A DNA stretch of 64,000 nucleotides from Commensalibacter nepenthis (GCF_029953305.1 NZ_JASBAN010000001.1:372001-436000); one strand, 5' to 3'; positions 9,076 to 18,100 are shown, counted from the first letter of the stretch. A program made the numbers and translations. Notes: generated by a model from the letters alone, not told the origin.

Positions 9076-10545
9076 ATGACACATTCCTCTCTTTCTTCTC
9101 ATGAACTTGATTTTATCGACGATGACGAATTCCACGAAGAATGCGGTGTTGTCGGTGTATGGACCACTCAAGATGCCGCTTCTTTGACCGCATTGGGGTT
9201 ACATGCCTTGCAACATCGTGGACAAGAAGCCAGTGGCATTGTGACCTATGACGGGAATCAATTTCACACACATCGTGGTCTAGGATTGGTTGGAGAAGTC
9301 TTTGATGACCCCAGAGTGATTGCCTCTTTGCCAGGAGGAATGGGAATTGGTCATAACAGATATGCCACCACGGGTGAAACACAATTACGTAATGTGCAAC
9401 CTTTATATGGTGATTTTGAATTTGGCGGGTTTGCGGTTGCGCATAACGGCAATTTAACCAACGCACAATTATTAAAACAATCTTTGGTGCGCAGAGGATG
9501 CTTATTTCAATCCAGCACAGACAGCGAAGTCTTTATCCATCTCATCGCAATTTCTTTATATAGCAACGTGATTGATCGTTTTATTGATGCGATTAAACAA
9601 GTTCAAGGGGCATATTCTTTGGTTGCTTTATCCAAAGACATGTTGATTGCTGCCAGAGATCCTTTGGGGGTTCGTCCATTAATTCTTGGAAAACTACCAT
9701 ATAGTCAAGATAAAAATTCATGGGTTGTTGCTAGTGAAACTTGTGCTTTATCCAGTATGGGTGCGGATTTTCTTCGTGATATCGAACCTGGCGAAGTCAT
9801 TATTATAGATCAAGACGGTGTCCGTTCCATCCATCCGTTCTCTGACAATACGTCAAGTCGTTTTTGTATCTTTGAGTATGTATATTTCGCCAGACCTGAT
9901 TCAGTCATTGAAAATAAATCCGTATATATAGCACGTAAAAAAATTGGTGCTGAACTAGCAAAAGAATCCCATGTTGAAGCTGACGTTGTCGTTCCTGTTC
10001 CTGATTCTGGTGTTCCAGCAGCGATTGGTTACGCCGAGGCAAGCAATATTCCTTTTGAGCTAGGGATCATTCGTAGCCATTATATTGGACGAACCTTTAT
10101 TGAACCAACCGATCAAATCCGTAATCTAGGTGTTAAGCTTAAACATGCAACCAATCGTGCCGTCATTAACGGTAAACGTGTGATCTTAATTGATGATTCG
10201 ATTGTTCGTGGAACCACATCCAAGAAAATCGTTGAAATGGTTAGAGCAGCTGGCGCAACAGAAGTTCATTTACGCATTGCCTCCCCACCTACACAACATT
10301 CTTGTTTTTATGGAATTGACACCCCTGCCGAAGAAAAATTATTGGCACATACCCATTCAATCGACGAAATGTGTAAATTAATTGGCGCAGATTCGTTGGG
10401 ATTTGTGTCTGCTGATGGTCTTTATCGTGCATTGGAAGAGGAAAAAAGAAACAATCCAAATCCACAATATTGCGACGCGTGCTTTACAGGTGATTATCCA
10501 ATCCCACTAACAGATCATGACATGCAGTTGGTAAAATCAAAATAA
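9076..10545 (+). CDS. purF: Amidophosphoribosyltransferase (PurF)
   Basis: First committed enzyme of purine synthesis: glutamine plus PRPP gives 5-phosphoribosylamine. The N-terminal nucleophile glutaminase begins at C23 (ECGVVGVW), so about 22 residues form a propeptide removed during maturation, as in the Bacillus-type enzymes. The glutamine site has HNRYATTG (93-100) and HNGNLTN (123-129). The phosphoribosyltransferase domain has the PRPP loop IDDSIVRGTTSK at 372-383. I did not look for a full Fe-S ligand set, although several cysteines lie in the C-terminal half. At 489 residues it is full length. It is followed after only 3 bp by the short-chain dehydrogenase-like gene, indicating co-transcription. 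Confidence 0.97.
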   Translation: MTHSSLSSHELDFIDDDEFHEECGVVGVWTTQDAASLTALGLHALQHRGQEASGIVTYDGNQFHTHRGLGLVGEVFDDPRVIASLPGGMGIGHNRYATTGETQLRNVQPLYGDFEFGGFAVAHNGNLTNAQLLKQSLVRRGCLFQSSTDSEVFIHLIAISLYSNVIDRFIDAIKQVQGAYSLVALSKDMLIAARDPLGVRPLILGKLPYSQDKNSWVVASETCALSSMGADFLRDIEPGEVIIIDQDGVRSIHPFSDNTSSRFCIFEYVYFARPDSVIENKSVYIARKKIGAELAKESHVEADVVVPVPDSGVPAAIGYAEASNIPFELGIIRSHYIGRTFIEPTDQIRNLGVKLKHATNRAVINGKRVILIDDSIVRGTTSKKIVEMVRAAGATEVHLRIASPPTQHSCFYGIDTPAEEKLLAHTHSIDEMCKLIGADSLGFVSADGLYRALEEEKRNNPNPQYCDACFTGDYPIPLTDHDMQLVKSK

Positions 10546-10548
10546 GCA

Positions 10549-11226
10549 ATGGATTTGCCATTGCAAAATAAAATCGCATTTATTACAGGTGCCAGCCGTG
10601 GCATCGGTCAAGCCTGTGCTGTTGCCTTGGCACAGGCTGGTGCGCATTGTATTATCAGCGCCAGAACTCAGATGGGATTAATGCAAACAGATGACCTAAT
10701 ACAATCCGTTGGGGAAAAGGCAACGTTATTGCCTTTGGATTTAGGTAGTCAAGATGCTTGCAAACAAATTGATCTGATTGGTCCATCGATTGCAGCTCAA
10801 TTCAAACGATTAGATATTTTTATCCATGCTGCTTTTCAATATGTTCCCTTAACACCAGTAACACAAATCACCGATGTGGCATGGGACAAAAACATACAGG
10901 TTAATTTATCAAGTCCTTGGCGATTAATCCGCACATTGTCGCCATTACTCTCTGCCACTAAAAATGCCAATGCATTTTTCTTTCAACCGATGGCTTCATA
11001 CCTGCCCTTTTGGTCGCCCGTTACAGCTATACACGCAGCACTGGGGGCAATGATTCAATCTTGGCAGCAAGAAATTGCACAATTATCCTCATTGCAAATC
11101 CATTATCTTCCCCTATCCCCTACGAATACTTTATTAAGACAATCTTTTTTCCCAGCCGAAAATAAACAAACCTTAAATACACCTGCACAAACAGCCAAAG
11201 AAATCATTGCGCACATTATTCATTAA
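10549..11226 (+). CDS. Short-chain dehydrogenase/reductase-fold protein lacking the catalytic Tyr and Lys
   Basis: The Rossmann-fold start is intact: FITGASRGIG (12-20 region, glycine-rich cofactor loop), a conserved LD pair near 65, and VNLSSPWRL (118-126) matching the structural Asn strand of the family. Aligned by eye to FabG, the catalytic positions read M148 instead of Ser, I161 instead of Tyr and L165 instead of Lys (segment TAIHAALGAM). A conventional reductase mechanism is therefore unlikely, although NAD(P) binding may be kept. The 225 residues are a little short for the family, with a shortened C-terminus. It starts 3 bp after purF, so it is probably translated from the same message. 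It may be a structural or regulatory protein; no function can be assigned. Confidence 0.8.
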   Translation: MDLPLQNKIAFITGASRGIGQACAVALAQAGAHCIISARTQMGLMQTDDLIQSVGEKATLLPLDLGSQDACKQIDLIGPSIAAQFKRLDIFIHAAFQYVPLTPVTQITDVAWDKNIQVNLSSPWRLIRTLSPLLSATKNANAFFFQPMASYLPFWSPVTAIHAALGAMIQSWQQEIAQLSSLQIHYLPLSPTNTLLRQSFFPAENKQTLNTPAQTAKEIIAHIIH

Positions 11227-11241
11227 TATTTTTATAATTGA

Positions 11242-11270
11242 TTGACATCCTTTTACTTATTTAGTATACT
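11242..11270 (+). promoter_or_regulatory. Near-consensus sigma-70 promoter
   Basis: A perfect -35 box TTGACA at 11242-11247 is separated by 17 bp from the -10 box TATACT at 11265-11270 (one mismatch to TATAAT). It lies 80 bp upstream of the ATG at 11351 of the small membrane protein and just after the end of the purF operon. This is the best-looking promoter in the window. Confidence 0.7.
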
Positions 11271-11350
11271 TAAAGATCGGTGTAATAATTTTACGGCAAA
11301 ACCCATATATGAAATAATCGCTAATTAATAAAGTGGAAAGGAGAGAAAAC

Positions 11351-11647
11351 ATGTATTTAATTCATCGTTATCTCTATGGAGCAACTGTTTGTTCTCTTGT
11401 TGTTTGGACAATTTACCTATTAACCATAGATTTTTTTTCAATCGCATTTGTTCCTTATCAATATAAACAACTTATCCACGTCCCTCTGCCGGTAAGCTGG
11501 CTTAGCTTTTCTTATTTAGCACTCATTAATATGGCTACACTGTTAATAATCTCTGGTTTAACATTGATTGCTCAATTTAAAAACATCAAAATCATTCCAA
11601 CACCTATTTATCACCTAGATGGGTCTGAAGATAAAGTGGAAATTTAA
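11351..11647 (+). CDS. Small membrane protein of unknown function
   Basis: The 98-residue protein has two strong hydrophobic segments: about residues 8-28 after the first ATG, and about 50-75. A short hydrophilic tail ends in a charged cluster (GSEDKVEI). I do not recognise the family. An upstream in-frame GTG at 11333 exists, but the ATG at 11351 has an AAGGAG Shine-Dalgarno at 11338-11343 with 7-nt spacing, so it is the better start. The gene sits alone behind the strong promoter at 11242-11270, which suggests substantial expression. The topology is a hairpin with both ends on the same side of the membrane. Function unknown. Confidence 0.7.
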   Translation: MYLIHRYLYGATVCSLVVWTIYLLTIDFFSIAFVPYQYKQLIHVPLPVSWLSFSYLALINMATLLIISGLTLIAQFKNIKIIPTPIYHLDGSEDKVEI

Positions 11648-11807
11648 ATCTTTTGTGAAATACATTGCTTTTTATAATATTATCACGTTAATATTTTAAT
11701 TTTATAAAACGCAATGTATATCCAATGTTTGAATATTCCTTTATACAAAAAATCAGAAAGAATATAACAAACAAAATATACACAAATCATGGACTAATTT
11801 AAGTAAG

Positions 11808-12581
11808 ATGAAATATTTTGTTATATATCCTGATGACAACAAAGATAATTTAGAAAAATTCAAAACTAATAATCAACATCTAGCACCTGAAATAGATATT
11901 ATTCCTGTCAAAGCACCTGTTTCTAATCTTAATTTGCGTGATGAATTAATTAAAAAAAATATTATTACCAAAGATAATGAATATGATTTGATAACCCTTG
12001 CTTTTACCAAAGCCCACATTTTATTATGGCAACAAGCAGTGGAAACCCAATCCCCAATCACTATCTTTGAAGCAAATACAATTACGCACAAAGATTTTTT
12101 GGACCATCAAAAACAATCTTTATCCTTGAAAACTAAATATGATTTAATGATTTGGGGATATAATTTAAACTGGAACCCTTGTTTAGAGATAATACCTAGC
12201 TTACCTAAGGTCATTTATACATTTATAGGTTACGGCACAGAAGAACTCAAAACACCCAATAACGATCTAATTGATGTATCATTATATAAAAATAGCGACT
12301 TACGAGCCGTTCAAACGCTTAAAATGCTCTCTTTTTCTGGTATGGGGTGTTATAGTATTTCTGTTAACGGCGCAAAACAGCTTTTACAAAAAGCAATTTC
12401 TATAGGAAACGAAGCAGCTCCGTCGTATCAAGAAAAACCTTACGGAACTAATTTTTACGTTTTTAATCCTGTTGCTAAGCGAGAAAACACTTCTTTTGAC
12501 GTAGAAGTCAACCGTCATATACAATCATTAAATACATACATGACCATCCCAATGTTAGCGGTCATCCCAACAACTCCTTAA
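11808..12581 (+). CDS. Glycosyltransferase family 25-like protein with altered acidic motif
   Basis: This 257-residue protein has the outline of GT25 (LPS-type) glycosyltransferases. A short N-terminal Rossmann strand (YFVIYPDD) is followed by TKAHILLWQQA (67-77), which corresponds to the family's SHxxLW segment. A hydrophobic strand follows, then GMGCYSISVNGAKQLL near 183-198, matching the usual GTxGYxISxxGAxxLL block. In GT25 the central strand normally ends in an acidic EDD; here it reads TIFEANTI (85-92), so the metal/donor site is changed. No signal peptide or membrane helix is present. The coding sequence is AT-rich. It stands alone between the small membrane protein and the nitroreductase. 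It is either a diverged GT25 member or a non-catalytic relative. Confidence 0.55.
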   Translation: MKYFVIYPDDNKDNLEKFKTNNQHLAPEIDIIPVKAPVSNLNLRDELIKKNIITKDNEYDLITLAFTKAHILLWQQAVETQSPITIFEANTITHKDFLDHQKQSLSLKTKYDLMIWGYNLNWNPCLEIIPSLPKVIYTFIGYGTEELKTPNNDLIDVSLYKNSDLRAVQTLKMLSFSGMGCYSISVNGAKQLLQKAISIGNEAAPSYQEKPYGTNFYVFNPVAKRENTSFDVEVNRHIQSLNTYMTIPMLAVIPTTP

Positions 12582-12667
12582 CCCATCATTTATTTTATTA
12601 CTTGATTACTTACATCATTTTGTATGTATTCCATTAAACCTAGCTCAATTTTTTAAAAGAGAAAAAT

Positions 12668-13324
12668 ATGAATCTTCAACAAATTATTCATCGACGTTAT
12701 TCAACAAAAAAATATAATCCCAACAAAAAAATACCCGAAGATCAAATTGAACAATTAATCGAATTATTGCAATATACGCCAACATCGATTAATTCACAGC
12801 CTTATCATTTTGTTTTAACAGGAACCCCTACGGGTAAAAAGCGTATTGCAACATCTATGGCTGATGGGCATTTTGTTTTTAACCATAACAAAGTTATTCA
12901 TGCTTCTCATACCATTGTTATTTGCTCTAAAACCAGCATAGATCGTGAATATCTTACTAAAACGATTAAAAAAGCCCATAAAGATGGTCGCATTGATTCC
13001 CTTGAAAGGGTAGAACAACAAATCAATCAATATATGGGCTTTATTGATTTGCATAATAATGTACATAAAGATGCTCAAAGCTGGATGGCAAGACAATGTT
13101 ATATTGCATTAGGCAATTTATTACTGGGTGCTGCTGCTTTGGGAATAGATGCAACGCCTATAGAAGGTTTTGACAGTGCGATTCTTGATAAAGAACTTGG
13201 TTTAACAGCACAAGGTTACATGAGTTTGGTTGTCATTGCTTTGGGATATAGAGCCGATGATGATATATTTGCTAAATTACCAAAATCACGCCTACCTAAA
13301 GAAGATCTTTTTACTTTTTTATAA
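12668..13324 (+). CDS. NfsB-like nitroreductase / FMN oxidoreductase
   Basis: FMN-dependent NAD(P)H oxidoreductase of the nitroreductase superfamily, closest by eye to the oxygen-insensitive NfsB type. The FMN phosphate site RRYSTKKYNP (8-17) is present, followed by the dimer-interface segment TPTSINSQPYHF (38-49). Toward the C-terminus ALGNLLLGAAALGIDATPIEGFD and the closing FAKLPKSRLPKEDLF (about 200-214) fit the NfsB subgroup. The protein is 218 residues, the usual size. It is transcribed toward the convergent lytic transglycosylase gene, with a symmetric terminator hairpin between them. The physiological substrate is unknown; quinones, nitro compounds or pteridines are options known for the family. 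Confidence 0.88.
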   Translation: MNLQQIIHRRYSTKKYNPNKKIPEDQIEQLIELLQYTPTSINSQPYHFVLTGTPTGKKRIATSMADGHFVFNHNKVIHASHTIVICSKTSIDREYLTKTIKKAHKDGRIDSLERVEQQINQYMGFIDLHNNVHKDAQSWMARQCYIALGNLLLGAAALGIDATPIEGFDSAILDKELGLTAQGYMSLVVIALGYRADDDIFAKLPKSRLPKEDLFTFL

Positions 13325-13373
13325 GATAGTCAGTAGAGAGATTAAATTTTAATCAACACATATATTGTAAAAG

Positions 13374-13400
13374 AAAAAGCAGCTTTAATAGCTGCTTTTT
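13374..13400. terminator. Bidirectional rho-independent terminator
   Basis: A perfect 10-bp stem AAAAAGCAGC (13374-13383) and GCTGCTTTTT (13391-13400) encloses the loop TTTAATA. The arms supply a T-tract on each strand. It lies between the converging nitroreductase (ends 13324) and lytic transglycosylase (ends 13423) genes, so it can stop transcription from both sides. Confidence 0.85.
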
Positions 13401-13422
13401 AATATAATATGTTCAATAATTA

Positions 13423-14910
13423 CTAGATTTTCGAAGGCGAAAGCAACATACAAGAAGATAGTTTTTGACACGCATTTTGGGCTGCATCTTTGCTTAGCCC
13501 TGTAACTCTGGCGCGATAGAGTTTATTTTTACCAACTTGAACAGCCTGCACTTGTTGAGAGCCTGCCCTTAAAGCCGCCTTACTTTTTGCTTTACCAGCA
13601 GCACTTTGCGCTAGTGAAGAGGATGCAAAAGCCCCAACCTGAATGCCCCAATCTCCAGAAGAAGAAACGTCACTGGTCTTTACAGGGGCAGTCACAGCTC
13701 TTTTGGCACTCGCAGAAGGCATACGATAAGAAACAGGTTGATAATAACGGCTGCTATTGCCAACAGGTGCCGAAGCAACTTGGACCGGTTGAGAAGAAGG
13801 TATGAAAACAGGTGGCTCACCACTAGAAACAGGTGGTGAGGACGCCTTATATCCCCTTGATGCCCAAGCTGATTTAATATCTTGGCGTGTTTCTGATTGT
13901 GCCACTGTCGTCGGTTGACGATCAAAACTTTTCCACTGTGTTGGATATCCTGTATCAACATTACGCCATGATGATTTAGCCGAAGCCACAACACGTCCAG
14001 AATTATTTAAACTTTGACCATTTAATGCTTCCGTGGTCGCAGTACCAACACGGTTTAAACTCGCTACATTTAAATTATCTGCAGATGATTGACCACCACC
14101 ATTCATGCGATTAGCCCAAGCCTGTTGCACTGAATTCGCTTGTGGAGATAAAGCTAACTGACGTGAGGATGTTGGTTGCGCAGCCGACGCATAAAGGGTT
14201 GGATCAACACCTGAACCTAAACTATGGCTTTCCACCAACAAATCTGCTTGAGAGCGACGCTTTGGATTAGCTCCTTGAATCTTTGGACCAATTGAAGCCA
14301 CATAACGACGTGTTTCCAAAGGCAATGTTCTGTTACGGGTTAAGAAATCATCCAACCGTCCCGGTCCACCATTATACGCAGCCAAAAAGCCTGGAGACCC
14401 GTAAATATCATACATTTGACGAATATAAGCGGCACCAGCAGCAATATTATCATGTGGATCATACGCATCATCACCCAAATTATATGCGATCCGCAGTTCA
14501 TCGTAAGTGGGTGGCATTAATTGCATTAATCCCATCGCACCAGGTCCAGAAGTTGCAAACGAATTTCCACCTGATTCTTGCTTCATCACAGCGCGTATCC
14601 ATGCTTCGGGTACATCAAACCGTTCAGATGCCTCTTTGATATAAGGTCCCCATGGGTCACTTGCTGGACCAGGAGGCGCATAATAAGAGCGAGCGCGTGC
14701 TTTATAATTGGCAACTTCTTGTGCAATAGGGAGCTGTTGCTGGCGTGGAGCAGAGGAAGAGCAACCGGCCACTAAAGCTGCCAATCCACCAACGCTCCCG
14801 ATGCGCAATATCAAGGCAGTAGACGATTTCATTGACAGCTTGTGTGGAATACGAAATTGACACCAACCGAATGAAGACTGTAATAATTTGCTTCTCAAGT
14901 GCGCCATCAT
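13423..14910 (-). CDS. Lipoprotein lytic transglycosylase with C-terminal SPOR domain
   Basis: Periplasmic murein hydrolase that cleaves the MurNAc-GlcNAc bond with 1,6-anhydro product formation. Residues 36-50 form a lipoprotein signal ending in the lipobox LVAGC (C50). The SLT domain spans about 85-195, with catalytic E112 in KQESGGN, then GAMGLMQLMP and AAYNGGPGRL. A long Ser/Gln/Pro-rich linker (about 200-415) leads to a SPOR domain at about 418-490 (WGIQVGAFAS...RARVTGL), which binds denuded septal glycan. This points to a role at division, as in RlpA-type proteins. The ATG at 14910 has an upstream AAGGTAAAGG; the ATG at 14832 (M27) would give a more standard short lipoprotein signal and is an alternative start. 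Confidence 0.9.
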   Translation of the reverse strand: MMAHLRSKLLQSSFGWCQFRIPHKLSMKSSTALILRIGSVGGLAALVAGCSSSAPRQQQLPIAQEVANYKARARSYYAPPGPASDPWGPYIKEASERFDVPEAWIRAVMKQESGGNSFATSGPGAMGLMQLMPPTYDELRIAYNLGDDAYDPHDNIAAGAAYIRQMYDIYGSPGFLAAYNGGPGRLDDFLTRNRTLPLETRRYVASIGPKIQGANPKRRSQADLLVESHSLGSGVDPTLYASAAQPTSSRQLALSPQANSVQQAWANRMNGGGQSSADNLNVASLNRVGTATTEALNGQSLNNSGRVVASAKSSWRNVDTGYPTQWKSFDRQPTTVAQSETRQDIKSAWASRGYKASSPPVSSGEPPVFIPSSQPVQVASAPVGNSSRYYQPVSYRMPSASAKRAVTAPVKTSDVSSSGDWGIQVGAFASSSLAQSAAGKAKSKAALRAGSQQVQAVQVGKNKLYRARVTGLSKDAAQNACQKLSSCMLLSPSKI

Positions 14911-15282
14911 GCCTTTACCTTAATCAATATTCATTCAAAAATAAATAATTCCATTTAATTTTGAGTAAATTTATGCACTTATCCTATGTTTTATGATGTG
15001 TTTATGAGATTATATTTAATAAAAGAATCAAAATAAATCCAATAAATATCTTCTAACATTTACAAGAGATTTATTCTTTTTGCAAGCACAAGCTACGGGA
15101 TTAACCATTAAAAATACACACCATCCGTTAAAAAAGAAATCTTTGCTAAACATCTGTAAAAAAGCCTTAATATGTAGCCTTTAATATAAAGATTGTTTCT
15201 TGGAATACTATCCTTTATAGTTAGCTATCTCACCATTTGAGTGTGTCATTGTTTTAAACATCTTGATCTTTTTCAACTCTAA
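14911..15282. other. 372-bp divergent intergenic region
   Basis: AT-rich spacer between the leftward lytic transglycosylase and the rightward polysaccharide-export operon. It must contain promoters for both, but I see no convincing -35/-10 pair, hairpin or small gene in it. Confidence 0.6.
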
Positions 15283-15303
15283 TTGCATAGTCATTTTAAC
15301 CGA

Positions 15304-16131
15304 ATGTCATTACTTACAAAAATAAATAGCAAGACAACAAATTCGCGATACTATCAGGCAGTGATAGATATTATCAATGGATTTAAATTATGGCGATTAG
15401 CGCTCTCTCTGGGTTGGTTTGATATTAAATTGCGATATAAAGGTTCTGCTTTGGGACCGTTGTGGATTACATCGACTTCGGCTGCTATGACTGCAACAAT
15501 GGGTGTTATTTACAGCTCACTATTCAAAATGGATATTCATGAATACTTACCTTTTGTTGCTTTATCAACGGTTTTGTGGGGACAGGGGATTGCTTTAACC
15601 TTATCAGATGCATGTCAATGTTTCCTTCAGGCAAATGACACCATCCACTCTATCAAGCTCCCTTTTTTCCTACAGGCACTTCGAACAATTTTTCGTAATA
15701 TAATTATTTTATGTTTAAACCTGATTATTCCTATTATCGTTTTTATTGTATTCAAAATACATGTGGGTTGGAATGCCTTATTGGTAATCCCTGGTTTTAT
15801 CTTGTGGTTTTTTAACGGATTGGCAATTTGCTTGTTGTTGGGCTGTATCTGTGCTCGATATCGTGATATTCCACAAATTATTAATAGTTTTATACAAATT
15901 ATTTTTTACATAACGCCTATTATTTGGTTACCACATCAATTAAAACATCATATGTCTTATTTGGTTTTTAATCCATTATATCCTCTTATCGAAGTGGTCA
16001 GAGGACCATTGTTAAATAATGGTTTTAATAGCACTATTTGGATGTATGCGCTTGGATATAGTATGATAATATGGTTGGCATCTGCATATGTTTTTATCAG
16101 AGCCAGAGGGCGTTTAGCTTTTTGGATCTAA
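15304..16131 (+). CDS. ABC-2 type polysaccharide export permease (Wzm/KpsM-like)
   Basis: Inner-membrane permease of the ABC transporter that exports lipid-linked polysaccharide (O-antigen or capsule). About six hydrophobic helices follow an amphipathic N-terminus. Family signatures include RYKGSALGPLWIT near residue 45, where the cytoplasmic helix docks on the ATPase, and IPQIINSFIQIIFYITPIIW near 200. The frame opens with a TTG at 15283, but the ATG at 15304 is a more ordinary start and matches the family N-terminus as well. It is the first gene of a three-gene unit with the GT61-like protein (25-bp gap) and the ATPase. Substrate class is inferred from the family. Confidence 0.88.
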   Translation: MSLLTKINSKTTNSRYYQAVIDIINGFKLWRLALSLGWFDIKLRYKGSALGPLWITSTSAAMTATMGVIYSSLFKMDIHEYLPFVALSTVLWGQGIALTLSDACQCFLQANDTIHSIKLPFFLQALRTIFRNIIILCLNLIIPIIVFIVFKIHVGWNALLVIPGFILWFFNGLAICLLLGCICARYRDIPQIINSFIQIIFYITPIIWLPHQLKHHMSYLVFNPLYPLIEVVRGPLLNNGFNSTIWMYALGYSMIIWLASAYVFIRARGRLAFWI

Positions 16132-16156
16132 AATTAAGATTTTTGAGGTATTTAAA

Positions 16157-17260
16157 ATGAAAATTAAGGGTCAATATTCTTCATTCACCTTTCGCCCACC
16201 GGGTGTGTTAAAGAGTTCAGTCTCAACATCCCCTCGCCCAAGGTTAAAACCTGTTGAAGTTATCCCTAATCAACAAATGCTGCGTTTAGCGCAAGGCATT
16301 GACCCCAAAAATGAAAAACCACTAGAAGCGCTTGACGAAATTCCAGCAGGAATGCTGTTTTTTTGTGAATTGGAAAATGCTTATTTTATCATTAAAGACG
16401 GTATAGACGGTCTGATTATTACCGATGATTTGCATGCCATTTCAGAAAGTATGTATGATACAAAATTTCAACCAAGCGATCTGCCTGAATTACAAAATGT
16501 TGAATTATTAGATCATGTCTTTCTCTCTTTTGATTCACAATGGATGCGTTATAATCACTGGATGGGATATTGCTTGTCCAAAGCGTATTTAGCAAGCCTG
16601 TATACCCCTGAAACTGTACAAATTGTAATTCCAGAATATCGTGAAAACACGTCTATCCCACATCCAATTTCAAAGGAAACCTATGAGGCCACCCTTAAAA
16701 AAGCAGGATTAAATAAACGCGTTGTTCAGTTAAAAGACGGAATTTATAAAGCCAAGAAATTGACTTATTTCTGGCCAAACAGTTATTTACCACACTCTTA
16801 TTTTAATTTTCATGATGCAAAGTCAGTTTTTTCACATATTAATAAAACCACCAAATATGATGATCACTTTCCTCCTCGTTTTTTCATCAATCAAGATCAA
16901 AATATGGAGCCTATTTTGAATAATCAGGATATTGATTTGATACAAAAAACACTGGAAGAACTAGATATACCCTGTATTGATTTAGACAAAATGGATTTAA
17001 CAAGCCAAAGAATCCTTTTCTCTCAAGCTGAGTTAATTATTGCACCACATAGACCAGAGTTAATTAATCTTTTATATTGCAAGAGTGATACAGAAGTCAT
17101 TGAATTCACACGTTCATTAAACAGAACAAATTATTTGCCTGCTTGGCCTTATTTGATTTCATCCTCTAATCGATTGCAATACACATTCTTTGATCTTGAT
17201 TGGGTTGTCTTAACAGCCGACATGATTAAAAATGCCGTCCATAAACTTGATTCGATCTGA
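16157..17260 (+). CDS. GT61-like glycosyltransferase domain protein
   Basis: This 367-residue cytoplasmic protein resembles the GT61 (DUF563) family. NHWMGYCLSKAYLAS at about 133-147 corresponds to the family's NWxHWLxE segment. The C-terminal block (about 288-320) has LFSQAELIIAPH followed by INLLYC and EVIEF, as in GT61 enzymes. The usual HGAGLTN reads HRPELIN here, so a conserved Gly/Ala loop is altered. No membrane segment was seen. It lies between the permease and ATPase genes of the same export system, with gaps of 25 and 18 bp. This suggests that it makes or modifies the glycan exported by that transporter. Family membership is fairly likely; activity is uncertain because of the changed motif. 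Confidence 0.65.
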   Translation: MKIKGQYSSFTFRPPGVLKSSVSTSPRPRLKPVEVIPNQQMLRLAQGIDPKNEKPLEALDEIPAGMLFFCELENAYFIIKDGIDGLIITDDLHAISESMYDTKFQPSDLPELQNVELLDHVFLSFDSQWMRYNHWMGYCLSKAYLASLYTPETVQIVIPEYRENTSIPHPISKETYEATLKKAGLNKRVVQLKDGIYKAKKLTYFWPNSYLPHSYFNFHDAKSVFSHINKTTKYDDHFPPRFFINQDQNMEPILNNQDIDLIQKTLEELDIPCIDLDKMDLTSQRILFSQAELIIAPHRPELINLLYCKSDTEVIEFTRSLNRTNYLPAWPYLISSSNRLQYTFFDLDWVVLTADMIKNAVHKLDSI

Positions 17261-17278
17261 TTTAACCAAGCGCATATA

Positions 17279-18100
17279 ATGAACATGTCAGCCCCTGCCA
17301 GCTTTATTAAACTTGAACATCTATCGATTGAATTCCCTGTATTTCAATTAGAAAGCCGTTCTTTGAAAAAAACATTATTTTCCAATGTCAAGAAAATGAT
17401 GAATAATCCACAGCGTCATCACCAACGTACAGGGGCTGAAATCGTCACAACAGCCAATAATGATGTCGTTGTTCAAGCATTACGGGATATTAATTTGACC
17501 ATTCGATCTGGTGAAAGAGTGGGATTAATTGGTCATAATGGCGCAGGAAAATCAACATTACTTCGTGCAATTACAGGGATTTATGAGCCGAATTCTGGTC
17601 ATATTCAAAGCCATGGTCATATAGAAGCGTTGCTCAGCACCAATGCCGGAATGAACCCTTTATTATCAGGCAGAGAAAATATTTACCTTCGGGGGAAAAG
17701 GCTGGGACTATCTACAAAAAAAATCCAAGAATTAGAAAAAGATGTCGAAGCCTTTGCCGAGTTAAATGAATTTATAGAGCTGCCAATTAAAATATATTCT
17801 TCAGGCATGTTAATGCGGCTTGGCTTTGGGTTATCAACCTCTATCGTTCCTAATATATTATTAATGGATGAATGGTTTATGGCGGGTGACAGCAATTTTC
17901 AAGAAAAAGCCCGTAATCGATTGGTATCAATCGTTGACAAAGCTGATATTCTTGTGTTGACGACGCATTCTTTGCCTATTTTACAGCAATGGTGTAATCG
18001 ACTTATTTGGCTCAAAGCGGGGCAAATTATCGCTGATGGACCAACAGAAATGATTTTAGAACACTATAAACATGCGATGACAATGGATTCTGACTCTTAA
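17279..18100 (+). CDS. ABC transporter ATPase for polysaccharide export (KpsT/Wzt-like)
   Basis: ATPase partner of the permease encoded two genes upstream. It has Walker A GHNGAGKST (85-93), the Q-loop replaced by the usual NAGMNPLLSGREN segment of this subfamily, signature YSSGM (173-177), Walker B ILLMDEWF (193-200, D197/E198) and switch H230. There is an N-terminal extension of about 65 residues before the core. The protein ends shortly after the ATPase core at residue 273, so it lacks the C-terminal carbohydrate-binding domain found in O9a-type Wzt. That favours a capsule-type (KpsT-like) mechanism where the polymer is not recognised by the ATPase. The start is the ATG at 17279; an ATG two codons later is also possible. 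Confidence 0.9.
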   Translation: MNMSAPASFIKLEHLSIEFPVFQLESRSLKKTLFSNVKKMMNNPQRHHQRTGAEIVTTANNDVVVQALRDINLTIRSGERVGLIGHNGAGKSTLLRAITGIYEPNSGHIQSHGHIEALLSTNAGMNPLLSGRENIYLRGKRLGLSTKKIQELEKDVEAFAELNEFIELPIKIYSSGMLMRLGFGLSTSIVPNILLMDEWFMAGDSNFQEKARNRLVSIVDKADILVLTTHSLPILQQWCNRLIWLKAGQIIADGPTEMILEHYKHAMTMDSDS

